This document shows positions 33,802-42,757 of a DNA stretch of 64,000 bases, one piece after another; within the stretch, counting starts at the first letter, position 1; each line of letters begins with the position of its first letter. Both the position numbers and the translations under genes were made by a program. The notes under the pieces were generated by a model, which had not been told where the DNA came from, did no database searches, and saw only the letters and a list, made by a program, of their open reading frames with translations. Origin of the DNA: Kordiimonas lipolytica. Its GTDB lineage: Bacteria; Pseudomonadota; Alphaproteobacteria; Sphingomonadales; Kordiimonadaceae. Where the stretch lies: contig NZ_LRUB01000007.1 of the NCBI RefSeq assembly GCF_001550065.1, positions 1-64,000 on the forward strand, in the 5' to 3' direction.

Positions 33802-36618
33802 TTAGCTGAATTTCTTGAGCGCTTGGCCCAAGAGGATATAGAGCTTGCCCATATCAGATGAAATCAGCGTGACAGACATGGCACTGCCGCGGTCCCCGAG
33901 CATGGCGCGTTCCATCATGCCTTCGAAATCGCGACAGTATCGCGTCACGGCCTCTCGGAACTCAGGGTCTGTCTTGAATTTGTCGGCGATGGTCTTGCGT
34001 GTGCTGCGGTCCGCAATCTTGAGCGAGCGTCGCATGAAGACAGACCGGTCACCGGCCAGATAGGCCTCCCAGACATCGTCCGGCAGGTCGGTGGAAATGG
34101 CCTTGTTGATATCGATTGATGTCGACTGAAGGCTTTCCATCAGCAGCGTGGATGTGCGGGCGAAGTCGTTTTTGGTTGCGCTGGCGATGCGTTTTTCGAT
34201 CTCTGCCGTATGGTCCATGAACTGGTTGGCCTGTTTGGCGATCTTGTCGGCCTCTGTGCCGATGCGCATGGCAAGCAGCGCGCTTTCCTTTTCTGCCTGT
34301 TCGGCAGTGTCCTGATATTCCTCCAGCACGCGGGCGAGGGTGGCCTGCATCTCTTCGCGCAGGTAGGTAATACGTTCGGCAGCCTTGTTTGAGATTTCAT
34401 CCATGCTGGCAGCCAGTTCGGTGCGCGTTTCGTCCACGGACGATTTCATTTCCGTCTGTGCCCGTTCCGTCTGGTCCATCAGTGACTGGCTTGCGGCATC
34501 AAGCCGCGCCGCTGCTTCCATGGAGCTCATGGCGAAGCGATCTACCTCTTTGCTCATGGTATCCGTGGCTTCGTTGAGGTTTTTCACCACACCTTCGGTT
34601 TCGTCCTTGATGCGCGCCCGCTCGCCCGAGAAGGCCTCTGCGGCTGTGCCAAGCGCTTCGCTTGATTCCTTCAGTTCGGCCCGCAGGTCTGTGTTACGCT
34701 CCTTGAGCGTGTCTGATGCTGCCGACAGGCTCTCAGCCGTCTGGCTGCCCGTTTCGCGCATATGTTCAACCATCGACACCAGGTTGCCTGACTTGCCTTC
34801 AAGGTCTTCACCAACCCGTTCTGCGGCTTCCTGAAGCTCCTTGCCCTGGGCTGCAAACCGTTCTGCTGCTTCAATCACACGTTCGGCAGCATCGTTCGAG
34901 GCACTGTTCAGCGCATCCCGCTGCGCCGAAAGATCCTCTTCCAAGCGTGCCAGCTTCATGCGGGTATCGTTCAGCACTTCTGCAATCTGCTGGCTCTGGG
35001 CGCTCATTTGATCCTGTACGCCCGCAAGTTCCTGGCTGGTGGCGCCAGCTTTTTCGGTCAGCTCATCCGCTTTGGCGCCGATCTGGTCAGCAGAGGCCCC
35101 AAGTTGGGTGCCTGCAGCTTCGCCAGCTTTGGCAAGCTCCTCAAGCTGTTCTTCAACACCAGCGCGCAGCTGGCGGATATGTTGCAGTGTCCGTGATGCC
35201 ACTTCTTCGGCCTGGGCGGCTGCGGTGTCGCTATGGCTGGTGATGGAGGCCATCGTTTCATCCAGTGCCCGGCGCGCGCGCTCAAGCCCGTCATCCAACA
35301 CGCGGTCTACCTGCCGGGCATGCTCAAGCACGGCCTTGCCTGTTTCCTCGGTGGTTGCGAGCGTTTTCTCGTTCACCGACTTGCTGGTTGAAAGGGCGGC
35401 CTCGCAGTGTTCTTCAAGTGATTTGCCGGCCTCATCCAGCATCGCCTTGGCCTGGCTGACGGCCTCGGTCATCTTCTCGGACATGGTCTGGGCGCGTTCG
35501 GAAACGATTGTGGATACTTCTTCGGTGTGGGCGAGGGCATCGGTGGCGGCTGTGCGCACTTCGCCCACGTGCGACCGGAGCGCCTCTTCAATCTTGGCAG
35601 ATTCGGCTGCTGCCAACTGTGCCAGTTCATTAAGAACATTAGCCTGTGTTTTCATGTGCTCAGACAGTTCAGCTGACCGGCCTTCAAGGCCTTCCACATC
35701 GTGGCGGAAGCGGTCCATGCCGGAGAGAACATTGTCGGTGACCGACTGCAGCCTGAGCTCCACATCTACCGTCAATTCCTGCACTTCGCTGGCCTTCTTG
35801 GAGATATGACTGCTGGCACTGTCGAGCCGGGCTTCCATGTTATCCGTCGCGCCGTGAAGAGCTGTCAGGCTTTCATCAATCTTCTCCTTGGCGGAGATGG
35901 CGGTGCCTGCGGCATTTTCCCCAGCGCCGGAAAGGTCTGCTGCCATGGCCTTGACTATCGCTTCAAGGTTATTGAAGCGGCCTTCAATTTCCGTTGTTAG
36001 CTCAGACATGCTGCTGCGTTCGCGTTCCAGAATCTCCCGAATACTGCTGGTGCGGGCTTCTGTGTCAGCTGTTGCGGAAAAGAGATTGCTGATCTGTTCC
36101 TGGAAGCGTTTTTCCAGGTTGTCGATGCGGTCGGAGGCCAGATCGGCCACGGCCTCAATGTTGGTCAGTTCTTTCTTGAGCGCTTTGTTCAGCTGTCCCA
36201 GGCGCTGTTCTGCCAGCTCGACAGGCGCCACGGCCTTGTGAAGGCTTTGCGCCATGGCCAGACGGCGCTCTAGAAGCGGGTCTGTGCGCTGGAAGGCAAG
36301 CGCAATCAGCCAGAAAATGGCCACAGGGGTCGTGAGGCCACCAATAATGGCCGCCGCACCTTCGGGCGCCATCGCGGCAAGGTTTGTACCCGCATTGGAA
36401 AGATAATAAGCCCCGGCCCCGAGCCAGCCCAGCGAGGAAACGCTGGCCAGCATGAAAGGCATCAGACGGCGGGTGTTGCGCGACCGAATGGCTTTCTTTG
36501 CTTTTTCGCTGTCGGCGACAGGCGTTTCACCAGTGCCACCCTCAGGTTCCTGATCCGTTGTTTCAGGGAAATCCATTTCCGCTTTCGACATGCCGCCCCC
36601 GGCGTTACCGCCACCCAT
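33802..36618 (-). CDS. Giant membrane-anchored coiled-coil protein
   Basis: A 938-residue protein I cannot name. After a polar, glycine-rich N-terminus come two membrane helices (about 52-74 and 84-106). Residues about 110 to 830 are almost entirely alpha-helical coiled coil, rich in A, E, S, K and Q, with many near-repeats such as TDNMEARLDSASSHISKKA and ELAGVQDQMSAQSQQIAE. The pattern resembles the signalling stalk of chemoreceptors or apolipoprotein-like repeats. The last 90 residues form a separate, less repetitive domain (INKAISTDLPDDVWEAYLAGD ... FREAVTRYCRDFEGMMERAML). It faces the HPt/receiver genes divergently. A role in cell-envelope or signalling scaffolding is a guess. ATG 36618 has no clear ribosome site; ATG 36591 is an alternative. 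Confidence 0.8.
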   Translation of the reverse strand: MGGGNAGGGMSKAEMDFPETTDQEPEGGTGETPVADSEKAKKAIRSRNTRRLMPFMLASVSSLGWLGAGAYYLSNAGTNLAAMAPEGAAAIIGGLTTPVAIFWLIALAFQRTDPLLERRLAMAQSLHKAVAPVELAEQRLGQLNKALKKELTNIEAVADLASDRIDNLEKRFQEQISNLFSATADTEARTSSIREILERERSSMSELTTEIEGRFNNLEAIVKAMAADLSGAGENAAGTAISAKEKIDESLTALHGATDNMEARLDSASSHISKKASEVQELTVDVELRLQSVTDNVLSGMDRFRHDVEGLEGRSAELSEHMKTQANVLNELAQLAAAESAKIEEALRSHVGEVRTAATDALAHTEEVSTIVSERAQTMSEKMTEAVSQAKAMLDEAGKSLEEHCEAALSTSKSVNEKTLATTEETGKAVLEHARQVDRVLDDGLERARRALDETMASITSHSDTAAAQAEEVASRTLQHIRQLRAGVEEQLEELAKAGEAAGTQLGASADQIGAKADELTEKAGATSQELAGVQDQMSAQSQQIAEVLNDTRMKLARLEEDLSAQRDALNSASNDAAERVIEAAERFAAQGKELQEAAERVGEDLEGKSGNLVSMVEHMRETGSQTAESLSAASDTLKERNTDLRAELKESSEALGTAAEAFSGERARIKDETEGVVKNLNEATDTMSKEVDRFAMSSMEAAARLDAASQSLMDQTERAQTEMKSSVDETRTELAASMDEISNKAAERITYLREEMQATLARVLEEYQDTAEQAEKESALLAMRIGTEADKIAKQANQFMDHTAEIEKRIASATKNDFARTSTLLMESLQSTSIDINKAISTDLPDDVWEAYLAGDRSVFMRRSLKIADRSTRKTIADKFKTDPEFREAVTRYCRDFEGMMERAMLGDRGSAMSVTLISSDMGKLYILLGQALKKFS

Positions 36619-36767
36619 TGAAATAACTTACTCTATTGTTACAGTTCATGAATAACACCAGAACGTCAACACGTGCCAGCTTGTTCCTTGACGGAAAAGC
36701 AGAATTTTAACGAAGATTATGGCAATATGACGGTTCGTGATCGTTTTCATGACGGGGAAGGGGATTT

Positions 36768-37034
36768 ATGAGCGATCTAATGGAACATCAGTCTGCTACC
36801 AAGGCGAAGCCAAGCAGCGCTCAGCGCAGATACCTTGAACGCGGACTTTCCGAGCCGGGCGGCAAGCTGCCCCTTTTCGATCAGGACGGCCAACGGATCA
36901 AGGACAAGACCATTAGGTCTTGCCTCTCAAAGGGCTGGTGCGAGCCGTGGTACCGCAACCCGATCAAGCCAGACTGGCTTGTGTGCAAGCTGACGAGCGC
37001 CGGGCGCGCTGTTCTTGGCAAGGAAAAGCGCTAG
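36768..37034 (+). CDS. Small conserved-type protein, possible winged-helix fold
   Basis: An 88-residue basic protein I cannot assign to a family. SSAQRRYLERGLSEPGGKLPLFD is followed by KTIRSCLSKGWCEPWYRNPIKPDWLVCKLTSAGRAVLG. The second part reads like the wing and final helix of a small winged-helix domain (short strand KLTSAGRAVL after a helix), which could bind DNA or protein. It ends immediately before the HPt gene, with no gap, so the two are translated together. Confidence 0.65.
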   Translation: MSDLMEHQSATKAKPSSAQRRYLERGLSEPGGKLPLFDQDGQRIKDKTIRSCLSKGWCEPWYRNPIKPDWLVCKLTSAGRAVLGKEKR

Positions 37035-37379
37035 ATGGCCGAGTCAGACTGGGACGAATCTGTCGTGCTCGACCGAAAGCACTTGGTTGGGTACACTGGT
37101 GGCGACGAATATCTCGCCCGCGACGTTTTGAAAATATTTCTGGAAAATGCACCGCTATATCTGGACACGCTGGAAGCTGCGGAAGGGGAGGGCTGGCGTT
37201 CGTCAGCCCATAAGCTTAAGGGAGCTGCGCGGGGTATCGGCGCCTGGCGTATGGCGCGAGCCGCAGAGCGCGCGGAGATGATGGGAGAACCAGCCGCGGA
37301 TGACCCTCGGCGGCCAAAGATTCTGGGAGTTCTGAGAGAACGATTGGGGGAATTGGCAGCAGCTATCAATTCCGGATAA
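37035..37379 (+). CDS. HPt-domain phosphotransfer protein
   Basis: A 114-residue histidine phosphotransfer protein. The phospho-accepting histidine is H59 in SSAHKLKGAARGIGAW, the standard HPt motif. The rest is a four-helix bundle (LVGYTGGDEYLARDVLKIFLENA, MARAAERAEMM, LRERLGELAAAI). It would pass phosphate between a hybrid kinase and a response regulator; none of the kinases is encoded in this window. Its ATG touches the stop of the preceding gene. The receiver gene starts 108 bases downstream. Confidence 0.88.
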   Translation: MAESDWDESVVLDRKHLVGYTGGDEYLARDVLKIFLENAPLYLDTLEAAEGEGWRSSAHKLKGAARGIGAWRMARAAERAEMMGEPAADDPRRPKILGVLRERLGELAAAINSG

Positions 37380-37487
37380 ACTTGTGATCTGTAAGCGAAA
37401 AGATTGACCGAAAGATTGACCGGGCGCCAAAACTAGCGGTAAAAAAGTTTAGCAACCTGTAATAGGCAGGACAAATAAGGCACATGT

Positions 37488-38039
37488 ATGAGCGATTATG
37501 ATTTTGACCGGGTAAATGTATTGTTGGCGGAAGATAGCCCGTTCATCCGCTCCTTGCTGGTAAATTCCCTGAAAGTTCTTGGCGTCGGCAATGTGTTCGC
37601 CGTAGAGCACGGCGGTGACGCGATCCATTTCCTTCAGCGTGTAAAGAACGAGCCCATGAAGGTAGGGGTACAGCAGATTGATATTGTTATTTCCAACTGG
37701 GACATGCACCCGATTGACGGCATGATGTTCCTGCGCTGGGTGCGACGCCATAAGGATAGCCCGGACCGTTTCGTGCCTTTCGTGATGATCACCAGCTATT
37801 CCGAGCCTGAACGCGTCCTGCAGGCGCGGGAAATGGGCGTTACGGACATGCTGGCCAAACCCTTCACCATCAAGAACATTGGCGACAAGCTGATTTCGAT
37901 TATCGAACGGCCACGCCAGTTCGTGCACACAAAAGACTTCTTTGGCCCGGATCGGCGCCGCCAGAAGCTGGAATTTGAGGGCCCTGAACGCCGTGTCCTG
38001 ACCGACAAGAGCGAAGGCGTGGAGATTATCCGTGGATAA
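37488..38039 (+). CDS. Response regulator, receiver domain only
   Basis: A 183-residue protein with one receiver domain (about 9-135). Acidic pocket residues are E15/D16 (LLAEDSP), the phospho-acceptor is D72 (SNWDMHPIDG), the switch threonine is T102 (VMITSYS) and the lysine is K124 (LAKPF). A tail of about 45 residues with FFGPDRRRQKLEFEGPERR carries the GPDRR and GPERR motifs that often follow stand-alone receivers. There is no output domain, so it probably acts through protein partners. It overlaps the following HPt gene by 8 bases. Confidence 0.9.
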   Translation: MSDYDFDRVNVLLAEDSPFIRSLLVNSLKVLGVGNVFAVEHGGDAIHFLQRVKNEPMKVGVQQIDIVISNWDMHPIDGMMFLRWVRRHKDSPDRFVPFVMITSYSEPERVLQAREMGVTDMLAKPFTIKNIGDKLISIIERPRQFVHTKDFFGPDRRRQKLEFEGPERRVLTDKSEGVEIIRG

Positions 38040-38529
38040 AAAGAAGGTCATCGTACGCTTTTACCGGTTCAAGAACCGGCTGAAGGAAAAGACAGCGGGC
38101 CTCGCGCCGGGCAAGGTTTCTATTTCCGCCGAAGCGCTTGAAGCTGCTGAGGCCGCGCTTGAGAAGATGGCAGAGGATTATCCCGACTGGGTGTCCGGCC
38201 TGATTGTGAAGCTGCAGGAACAGCACGGACGCTGTGTGGACAGCCCGGAAAAACGCCGGGAAAGCCTGGAAGCCATCAACCATATCGCACACGATATGAA
38301 GGGGCAGGGCGGCACCTTTGGCTATCCACTGATTACGACCATCGCAGATTCCCTGTATGGGTTTTCCTATTCCAGGGATGAGATTACGGATAACCAGGTG
38401 GAGTTGATCAAGGCGCACCTGGACGCCATGCGGGCTGTGATCCGTGGGCGCGTCAGCGGAAGCGGTGGTGAGATCGGCGAGAAGCTGATTGATGGCCTTA
38501 ACCAGGCAATCGCCAAATATGACAAATAG
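38032..38529 (+). CDS. HPt-type phosphotransfer protein
   Basis: A 165-residue helical protein. The likely phospho-accepting histidine is H87 in NHIAHDMKGQGGTFGYPLI, an HPt-like motif with the D-x-K-G-x-G-G context. The N-terminal 30 residues are basic (KKKVIVRFYRFKNRLKEK) and could touch membrane or DNA. It uses a GTG start within the last codons of the receiver gene, so the pair is coupled and probably forms one phosphorelay step. A bidirectional terminator ends the cluster. Confidence 0.82.
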   Translation: MDKKKVIVRFYRFKNRLKEKTAGLAPGKVSISAEALEAAEAALEKMAEDYPDWVSGLIVKLQEQHGRCVDSPEKRRESLEAINHIAHDMKGQGGTFGYPLITTIADSLYGFSYSRDEITDNQVELIKAHLDAMRAVIRGRVSGSGGEIGEKLIDGLNQAIAKYDK

Positions 38530-38547
38530 GCCTTTCGGCCAGGCATT

Positions 38548-38579
38548 AAAAAAGGGACCGGTAGTCGGTCCCTTTTTTT
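38548..38579. terminator. Bidirectional terminator between the HPt gene and phoA
   Basis: A 10-bp stem (38551-38560 with 38566-38575) with GGGACCG core, 5-base loop and A/T tracts on both flanks. It serves the HPt transcript from the left and the alkaline phosphatase transcript from the right. Confidence 0.88.
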
Positions 38580-38597
38580 GTTTTCCTATGACTGGGA

Positions 38598-40082
38598 CTA
38601 TTCCGAAGCTCGCTTCCTGAGATCCAGGGCGTAATCCATAATGTGGAAGATAACATTCTGCTCGATGGTGCCGCGCACGATATGGGCCCTCGGGCCGATG
38701 GCGAACAGCCCAACGTCTTCGCCGCCGTGGGTTTCGCTGCGGGTTGGTACCAGGGCTTGCGGGCGGAAGTCTGGAGCCGCGATGTCTTCTTCCGTCAGAT
38801 GCTTACGCTCACCCTGCACGGCGCCAGGACCGTTCTGGTAGGCCAGTGTGGTGTATGGCTTGCCATCTTTTGCCAACGTCGGCTCCGTTTCACCAGGCCC
38901 GGTTACAAGGCCGAAAATCGGGTTACCACGCTTGGGGTAGCCAGCCATGGTGAAAACATGGCTGTGGTCAGCGGTTACAAGGATCATCGTCTCGTCCAGA
39001 TCCACCATTTCCATGGCTTTGCGTACAGCCTTGGACAGAGCAACCGTGTCATAGAGCGCGGCTTTGGCGCTGCCCCCGTGATGGCCGTGATCAATCCGCC
39101 CGGCCTCAACCATGAGATAATAGCCGCCGTCATTTTTCTGCAGCATCTTGATGGCGACTTCGGTCATTTCGGCGAGGTCTGGTTGCTCGTCACCGCGCTG
39201 GGCTTCGAACTGCATGTGGGAGTTGTCGAACAGGCCCAAGAGGCGCGATGTGTTGGCTATATCGACCTGCGCCAGACTTTGCTCGTTTTCCACATAGGCG
39301 GCACTGCTATCGCTTGCCATCCATTCCTGGGTCAGGTCGCGTCCGTCCTTGCGGCGACCTTCCCCTGTGCCCAAGGGTTGGAAGTTGCGACGCCCGCCGC
39401 CCAACGCCACTTCTAGGCCGTTCCCGCCGATCGGGTTTAGTATTTGTTGTGCGATGTCCCTACAGCCGTTTGCCACAGCTTCTTCCGGAAGTTCGCCATC
39501 ATTTTCCCAGCCACGACTTGGGCTGTGAGCATAGACCGCGGCAGGTGTCGCGTGTGTCAGGCGCGCGGTGCTGACAATTCCGGTCGCCATGCCGATTTTC
39601 TCAGCATAGTGGGCGAGCGGCGTCAGCGCAGTTTCCATTGCCCCGGCACACTGGCCGTTTGGCTGGGTTGGTGCTGTGTTGATAACGCCAATACGCGTTT
39701 TCGAGCCGGTATTGAGTGCAGATGCTGTGCCGGCAGAGTCTGGCACCTGTGCGTCGACATTGTAGGTTTTGACAAGGGCCGTATATGGGAAGCGTTCGAA
39801 GCTGAGATAGTTTTCCTCGCCAGACTTGCCTTGCATCTGGCCTTCCAGAATGCGCCCAGCCGTCAGCGTTGAAATACCCATTCCGTCACCAACAAAGAGG
39901 ATGACATTCTTGGCCCGTTTTGTGTTTACCGGCTCGGCGGCCTTTTCCGCGACGACCCGTGCGCCTTCTTCGAGCCACGTTTCAGCTGTGCCGGTGTCTT
40001 CAGCCTGCGCGCTTGCAGTGAACAATGTGGTGGCCAAGGCGGTTGTCGCGATTGCCACAGATTTCAATCCAATGTTTTTCAT
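38598..40082 (-). CDS. Periplasmic alkaline phosphatase
   Basis: A 494-residue phosphomonoesterase of the PhoA family. A signal peptide precedes ASAQAED (about residue 28). Metal site residues appear in NVILFVGDGMGISTLTAGR. The phosphoserine nucleophile is in VPDSAGTASALNTGSKT. Zinc ligands are in MVEAGRIDHGHHGGSAKAAL, VTADHSHVFTMAGYPKRG and ETHGGEDVGLFAIGP. I chose ATG 40082 for its ribosome site GGAAGGA; the longer ATG 40121 would hide the signal peptide. It releases phosphate from organic esters. A region with Pho-box-like repeats lies upstream. Confidence 0.93.
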   Translation of the reverse strand: MKNIGLKSVAIATTALATTLFTASAQAEDTGTAETWLEEGARVVAEKAAEPVNTKRAKNVILFVGDGMGISTLTAGRILEGQMQGKSGEENYLSFERFPYTALVKTYNVDAQVPDSAGTASALNTGSKTRIGVINTAPTQPNGQCAGAMETALTPLAHYAEKIGMATGIVSTARLTHATPAAVYAHSPSRGWENDGELPEEAVANGCRDIAQQILNPIGGNGLEVALGGGRRNFQPLGTGEGRRKDGRDLTQEWMASDSSAAYVENEQSLAQVDIANTSRLLGLFDNSHMQFEAQRGDEQPDLAEMTEVAIKMLQKNDGGYYLMVEAGRIDHGHHGGSAKAALYDTVALSKAVRKAMEMVDLDETMILVTADHSHVFTMAGYPKRGNPIFGLVTGPGETEPTLAKDGKPYTTLAYQNGPGAVQGERKHLTEEDIAAPDFRPQALVPTRSETHGGEDVGLFAIGPRAHIVRGTIEQNVIFHIMDYALDLRKRASE

Positions 40083-40399
40083 AAAGTCCTTCCCGGAACT
40101 CGAAATGATATGTGGGCGCACATCGCCCTTCTTTTAGCAAACTCGACGACAGCTATAAAAGGCAAATTTAGACTTATTGTGACAGTAAGACTGTGATCTG
40201 TCACGGCCAGGTGAAATGGATATAAACTTCTGTCTCAGAGTTTATCGGAAGATCGCATTTTCTCCTCCGCTCGTCGTGTAGGCATCGCGTTCCGCCTCTG
40301 ATCTGCCAATCTCTCCTTACCGGCGCAAAGCAAAAACAGCGTGAGAGAAAGCCGGACTTGAAACACAAGCGACACACAATCCAAAGCGAGGAGAATACA
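40083..40399. promoter_or_regulatory. Divergent control region with possible PhoB site
   Basis: This 317-base gap between divergent genes holds no convincing coding sequence. At 40179-40204 GTGACAG and CTGTCAC form a 26-base interrupted palindrome. On the minus strand CTGTCAC is followed by AATAAGTCTAA, then a 10-base spacer and TATAGC, a -10-like hexamer. That spacing resembles PhoB-activated promoters, where the Pho box (CTGTCAT repeats) replaces the -35. The second half-site is poor. The right-hand 200 bases must contain the promoter of the TonB_C gene, where I see no clear motif. Confidence 0.4.
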
Positions 40400-40897
40400 A
40401 TGACTATCCGTTTCATGAAAAAGACCGCTATCGCTGCTGCAGTTTCCGCCGCGACCATGTTTAGCGGGGCGGCGCAGGCAGGCCATGACAGTGGGCTTAA
40501 CGCCTGGGCTGAAAGCGCAGGAAGCAGCGTTGACAAGGTGATGACATATCCGGTTTTTGCAGCCCGCAAAGGTGATCAGGGGTACGCCAGCTTCCGTGTT
40601 ACAGTCAACCGGGCAGGGGATGTGGTGGCGTCCGACCTGCTGCAGCGCACAGACAGTCCACTTTTGAATTCCGCGGCCAGGCGCGTTGTGGAACGTGCCG
40701 ACTTTCCGGCGCTACCGGCAGACTTTGATGGCAAGGAGCTGACATTCTCACTTCAGCTGAATTACGCCCTGGCCGGGTCTGCGATGGAACAGCGCAATCT
40801 GATGCGAGAAGGCCGCGTTACCGGTCGCGAGATTGCTGGCAATCGCGGTCCTCTGACCGCCAGCATATCGTTCGAAAGAACGGCAAGTGCGGATTGA
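40400..40897 (+). CDS. Secreted TonB C-terminal-domain protein
   Basis: A 165-residue exported protein. The signal peptide ends near GAAQAGHD (about 31). The mature part resembles the TonB C-terminal fold: KVMTYPVFAARKGDQGYASFRVTVNRAGDVV, LLQRTDSPLLNSAARRVVERADFPALP and ELTFSLQLNYAL are the strand-helix-strand units. It lacks the N-terminal membrane anchor and proline-rich arm of true TonB, so it cannot transduce energy in the usual way. I used ATG 40400 with GAGGAG upstream. A terminator follows. The role is unknown. Confidence 0.8.
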   Translation: MTIRFMKKTAIAAAVSAATMFSGAAQAGHDSGLNAWAESAGSSVDKVMTYPVFAARKGDQGYASFRVTVNRAGDVVASDLLQRTDSPLLNSAARRVVERADFPALPADFDGKELTFSLQLNYALAGSAMEQRNLMREGRVTGREIAGNRGPLTASISFERTASAD

Positions 40898-40933
40898 TGG
40901 GTTGGGCGAGACTCAGGTGATCTAAAAGGCAAG

Positions 40934-40962
40934 AAAAAGGGGCTGGTCAGCCCCTTTTTTTG
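40934..40962. terminator. Bidirectional terminator between the TonB_C and glycosyltransferase genes
   Basis: An 11-bp stem (40934-40944 with 40949-40959) with GGGGCT core, 4-base loop and flanking A- and T-runs. It separates convergent genes. Confidence 0.88.
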
Positions 40963-40963
40963 T

Positions 40964-42757
40964 TTAGGCCAGGCGAAGCCCCTCGATAGGTTTGGGCCGC
41001 TGGCCCGTGTATGCAAGTGCGAGGTCGGCAATCTCACACATGTAAGCCTTTAGGATTTTGTCTTTCTGCGAGGCATCGTTTCCTGCAAGCAAATACTGGG
41101 TCGAAAGATGGTTTAGTTCGGCTTTTGCTGCTGCTTCTGTGTCGAGTTGTGGAACCTTGGGAATGTATATCAGCGAGGTGGCATTCAGCAGATGTTCTGC
41201 CTGGTCGCTGCCTTTCAGGTCATCCCTGATTTGTGCCAGCATGTCATTATCACATACACCCAGTCGCAAACGATGCATTACTACGTTCCATCGGTCGACT
41301 ATAGTGGGTTCGGCTATGCGTTGATAGAGGCCGTCCAAGCCGGAAAGCGTTTGTTGCTGGATCATTGTGGTCAGAGCGTCATCCCTGACGATTTTCATTA
41401 GCAGAGGTGTGAAAATGTCTGCCCGCAAAAGGTCAAACTGAGCCAGGAGCGCATGCTCCATCGAAGTTTGTGTCTGCAGCGAGTGAAGCATTGCATGATA
41501 TAGCGCATATGGCTTTTTGTGTGATTGCGGAGCGTGGAACAGGCCCGCAATCCTGTGATTTACTGCTTGCTCGCGTGTCAAGGTCCTGGGCTTTGTGGAC
41601 GCTGCCTTGTCCTGAACCTGTTGAATGAGCATGCGATAGATGCTCTCGTAGCTGTATTCAGTGTTCATTCTGTGCTGTCCGGCCTGCGCAATAGCTTTGG
41701 CTTTCTCAGGATTTTCCAACAAATCCAGCAGCTTGTGTTCAAAGTTTCCTTCATCAAACAAGACGGCCTCAGTACCGTCTCTAAAATATTGGTCCAGCTT
41801 CAAGTCACCGATTGGAAACACTGCATCATATTGCATCATGGCGGCACCCGCGTTCATGATCTCACAGGTGCGGTAATTATAGGGGCCATGCTGTCCAACA
41901 GAGTTGAGAGCAATTTTACTGCGTCTCAGGTGTTGAATATATTCTGTCCTCGTCAGTCCGGAAATCGCCACGAGGTTATAGCGGCTCCCATATTTTTTCT
42001 TGAACGCCTCGAACAATGTATGGGTCTTTTTGCGAAAGGCCCCATACGCCCCTTCAGAACTGTTGCTGAAGCTAAGCAAAAGATCGATGTCTCGTTCTGT
42101 GTCGTCGAGTGGGGGGATAATGTCTTTAAATGACCCCCAATTGCCACCGAAAGGCAGGTCCAAGATTATCTTATCTGGAAAGGCGTTTCCGACGAGCTCA
42201 ACATAACGCGCGGAAAGCGGGCAAAGAAAATCATAGAAGTGGGAAAAGTTTTCAATTGATAGCGTCAGGTGTTGATGGCACAGCCCGCCGACAGTTGGAA
42301 AAGGCAGCTTTTCGAGGCCAATTGGAAGCACACTCGCGCCACATATCTGGGGGTCCCAATAGAGGTCCGGGCCAAATCCGCTGGGAAGCCGATCAATAGC
42401 GTCACTTAGTGACGTGTTTCCTATTGTGAGGTGGAGGCGGTCGACTTCATTGCTCTTTGGCACTGTTGTAGTGATGGACACAACGTCAGCGACGCGCATC
42501 AATGGCACAGTGTGAAAGTTTGGAAAATGTTCTGAATTGATCAAGCCCAGAAGTATTTTAGGGCGGGGTTGCTGCATCAAGTGTGCATTTTTTACCCGGA
42601 AAATATTTCGGGCCCTGAGAAAATCCTGACTTAGTTCAAGGCCTTGGCCAGCCAGTTGCTCATAGAGGTTTTCCAGGTCGTGGATATATGCGATGTCGCC
42701 ATTCGCCGCACTTTCCATCTGTTGAAGCTTGTTCAACAGCGTTTGCGTAGATTGCAT
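40964..42757 (-). CDS. CgeB-like family 1 glycosyltransferase
   Basis: A 597-residue soluble protein. The central 330 residues resemble CgeB/YkvP-type GT-B glycosyltransferases: DIDLLLSFSNSSEGAYGAFRKKTHTLFEAF, RSKIALNSVGQHGPYNYRTCEIMNAGAAMMQYDAVFPIGDL and VLFDEGNFEHKLLDLLENPEKAKAIAQAGQHRM. The ECIMNAG-like stretch (here RTCEIMNAGA) is the nucleotide-sugar region. About 100 N-terminal and 190 C-terminal residues are of unknown fold. I used ATG 42757 with AAGGAG upstream. It is close to the flagellin island, so a surface or flagellar sugar role is possible. Confidence 0.78.
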   Translation of the reverse strand: MQSTQTLLNKLQQMESAANGDIAYIHDLENLYEQLAGQGLELSQDFLRARNIFRVKNAHLMQQPRPKILLGLINSEHFPNFHTVPLMRVADVVSITTTVPKSNEVDRLHLTIGNTSLSDAIDRLPSGFGPDLYWDPQICGASVLPIGLEKLPFPTVGGLCHQHLTLSIENFSHFYDFLCPLSARYVELVGNAFPDKIILDLPFGGNWGSFKDIIPPLDDTERDIDLLLSFSNSSEGAYGAFRKKTHTLFEAFKKKYGSRYNLVAISGLTRTEYIQHLRRSKIALNSVGQHGPYNYRTCEIMNAGAAMMQYDAVFPIGDLKLDQYFRDGTEAVLFDEGNFEHKLLDLLENPEKAKAIAQAGQHRMNTEYSYESIYRMLIQQVQDKAASTKPRTLTREQAVNHRIAGLFHAPQSHKKPYALYHAMLHSLQTQTSMEHALLAQFDLLRADIFTPLLMKIVRDDALTTMIQQQTLSGLDGLYQRIAEPTIVDRWNVVMHRLRLGVCDNDMLAQIRDDLKGSDQAEHLLNATSLIYIPKVPQLDTEAAAKAELNHLSTQYLLAGNDASQKDKILKAYMCEIADLALAYTGQRPKPIEGLRLA

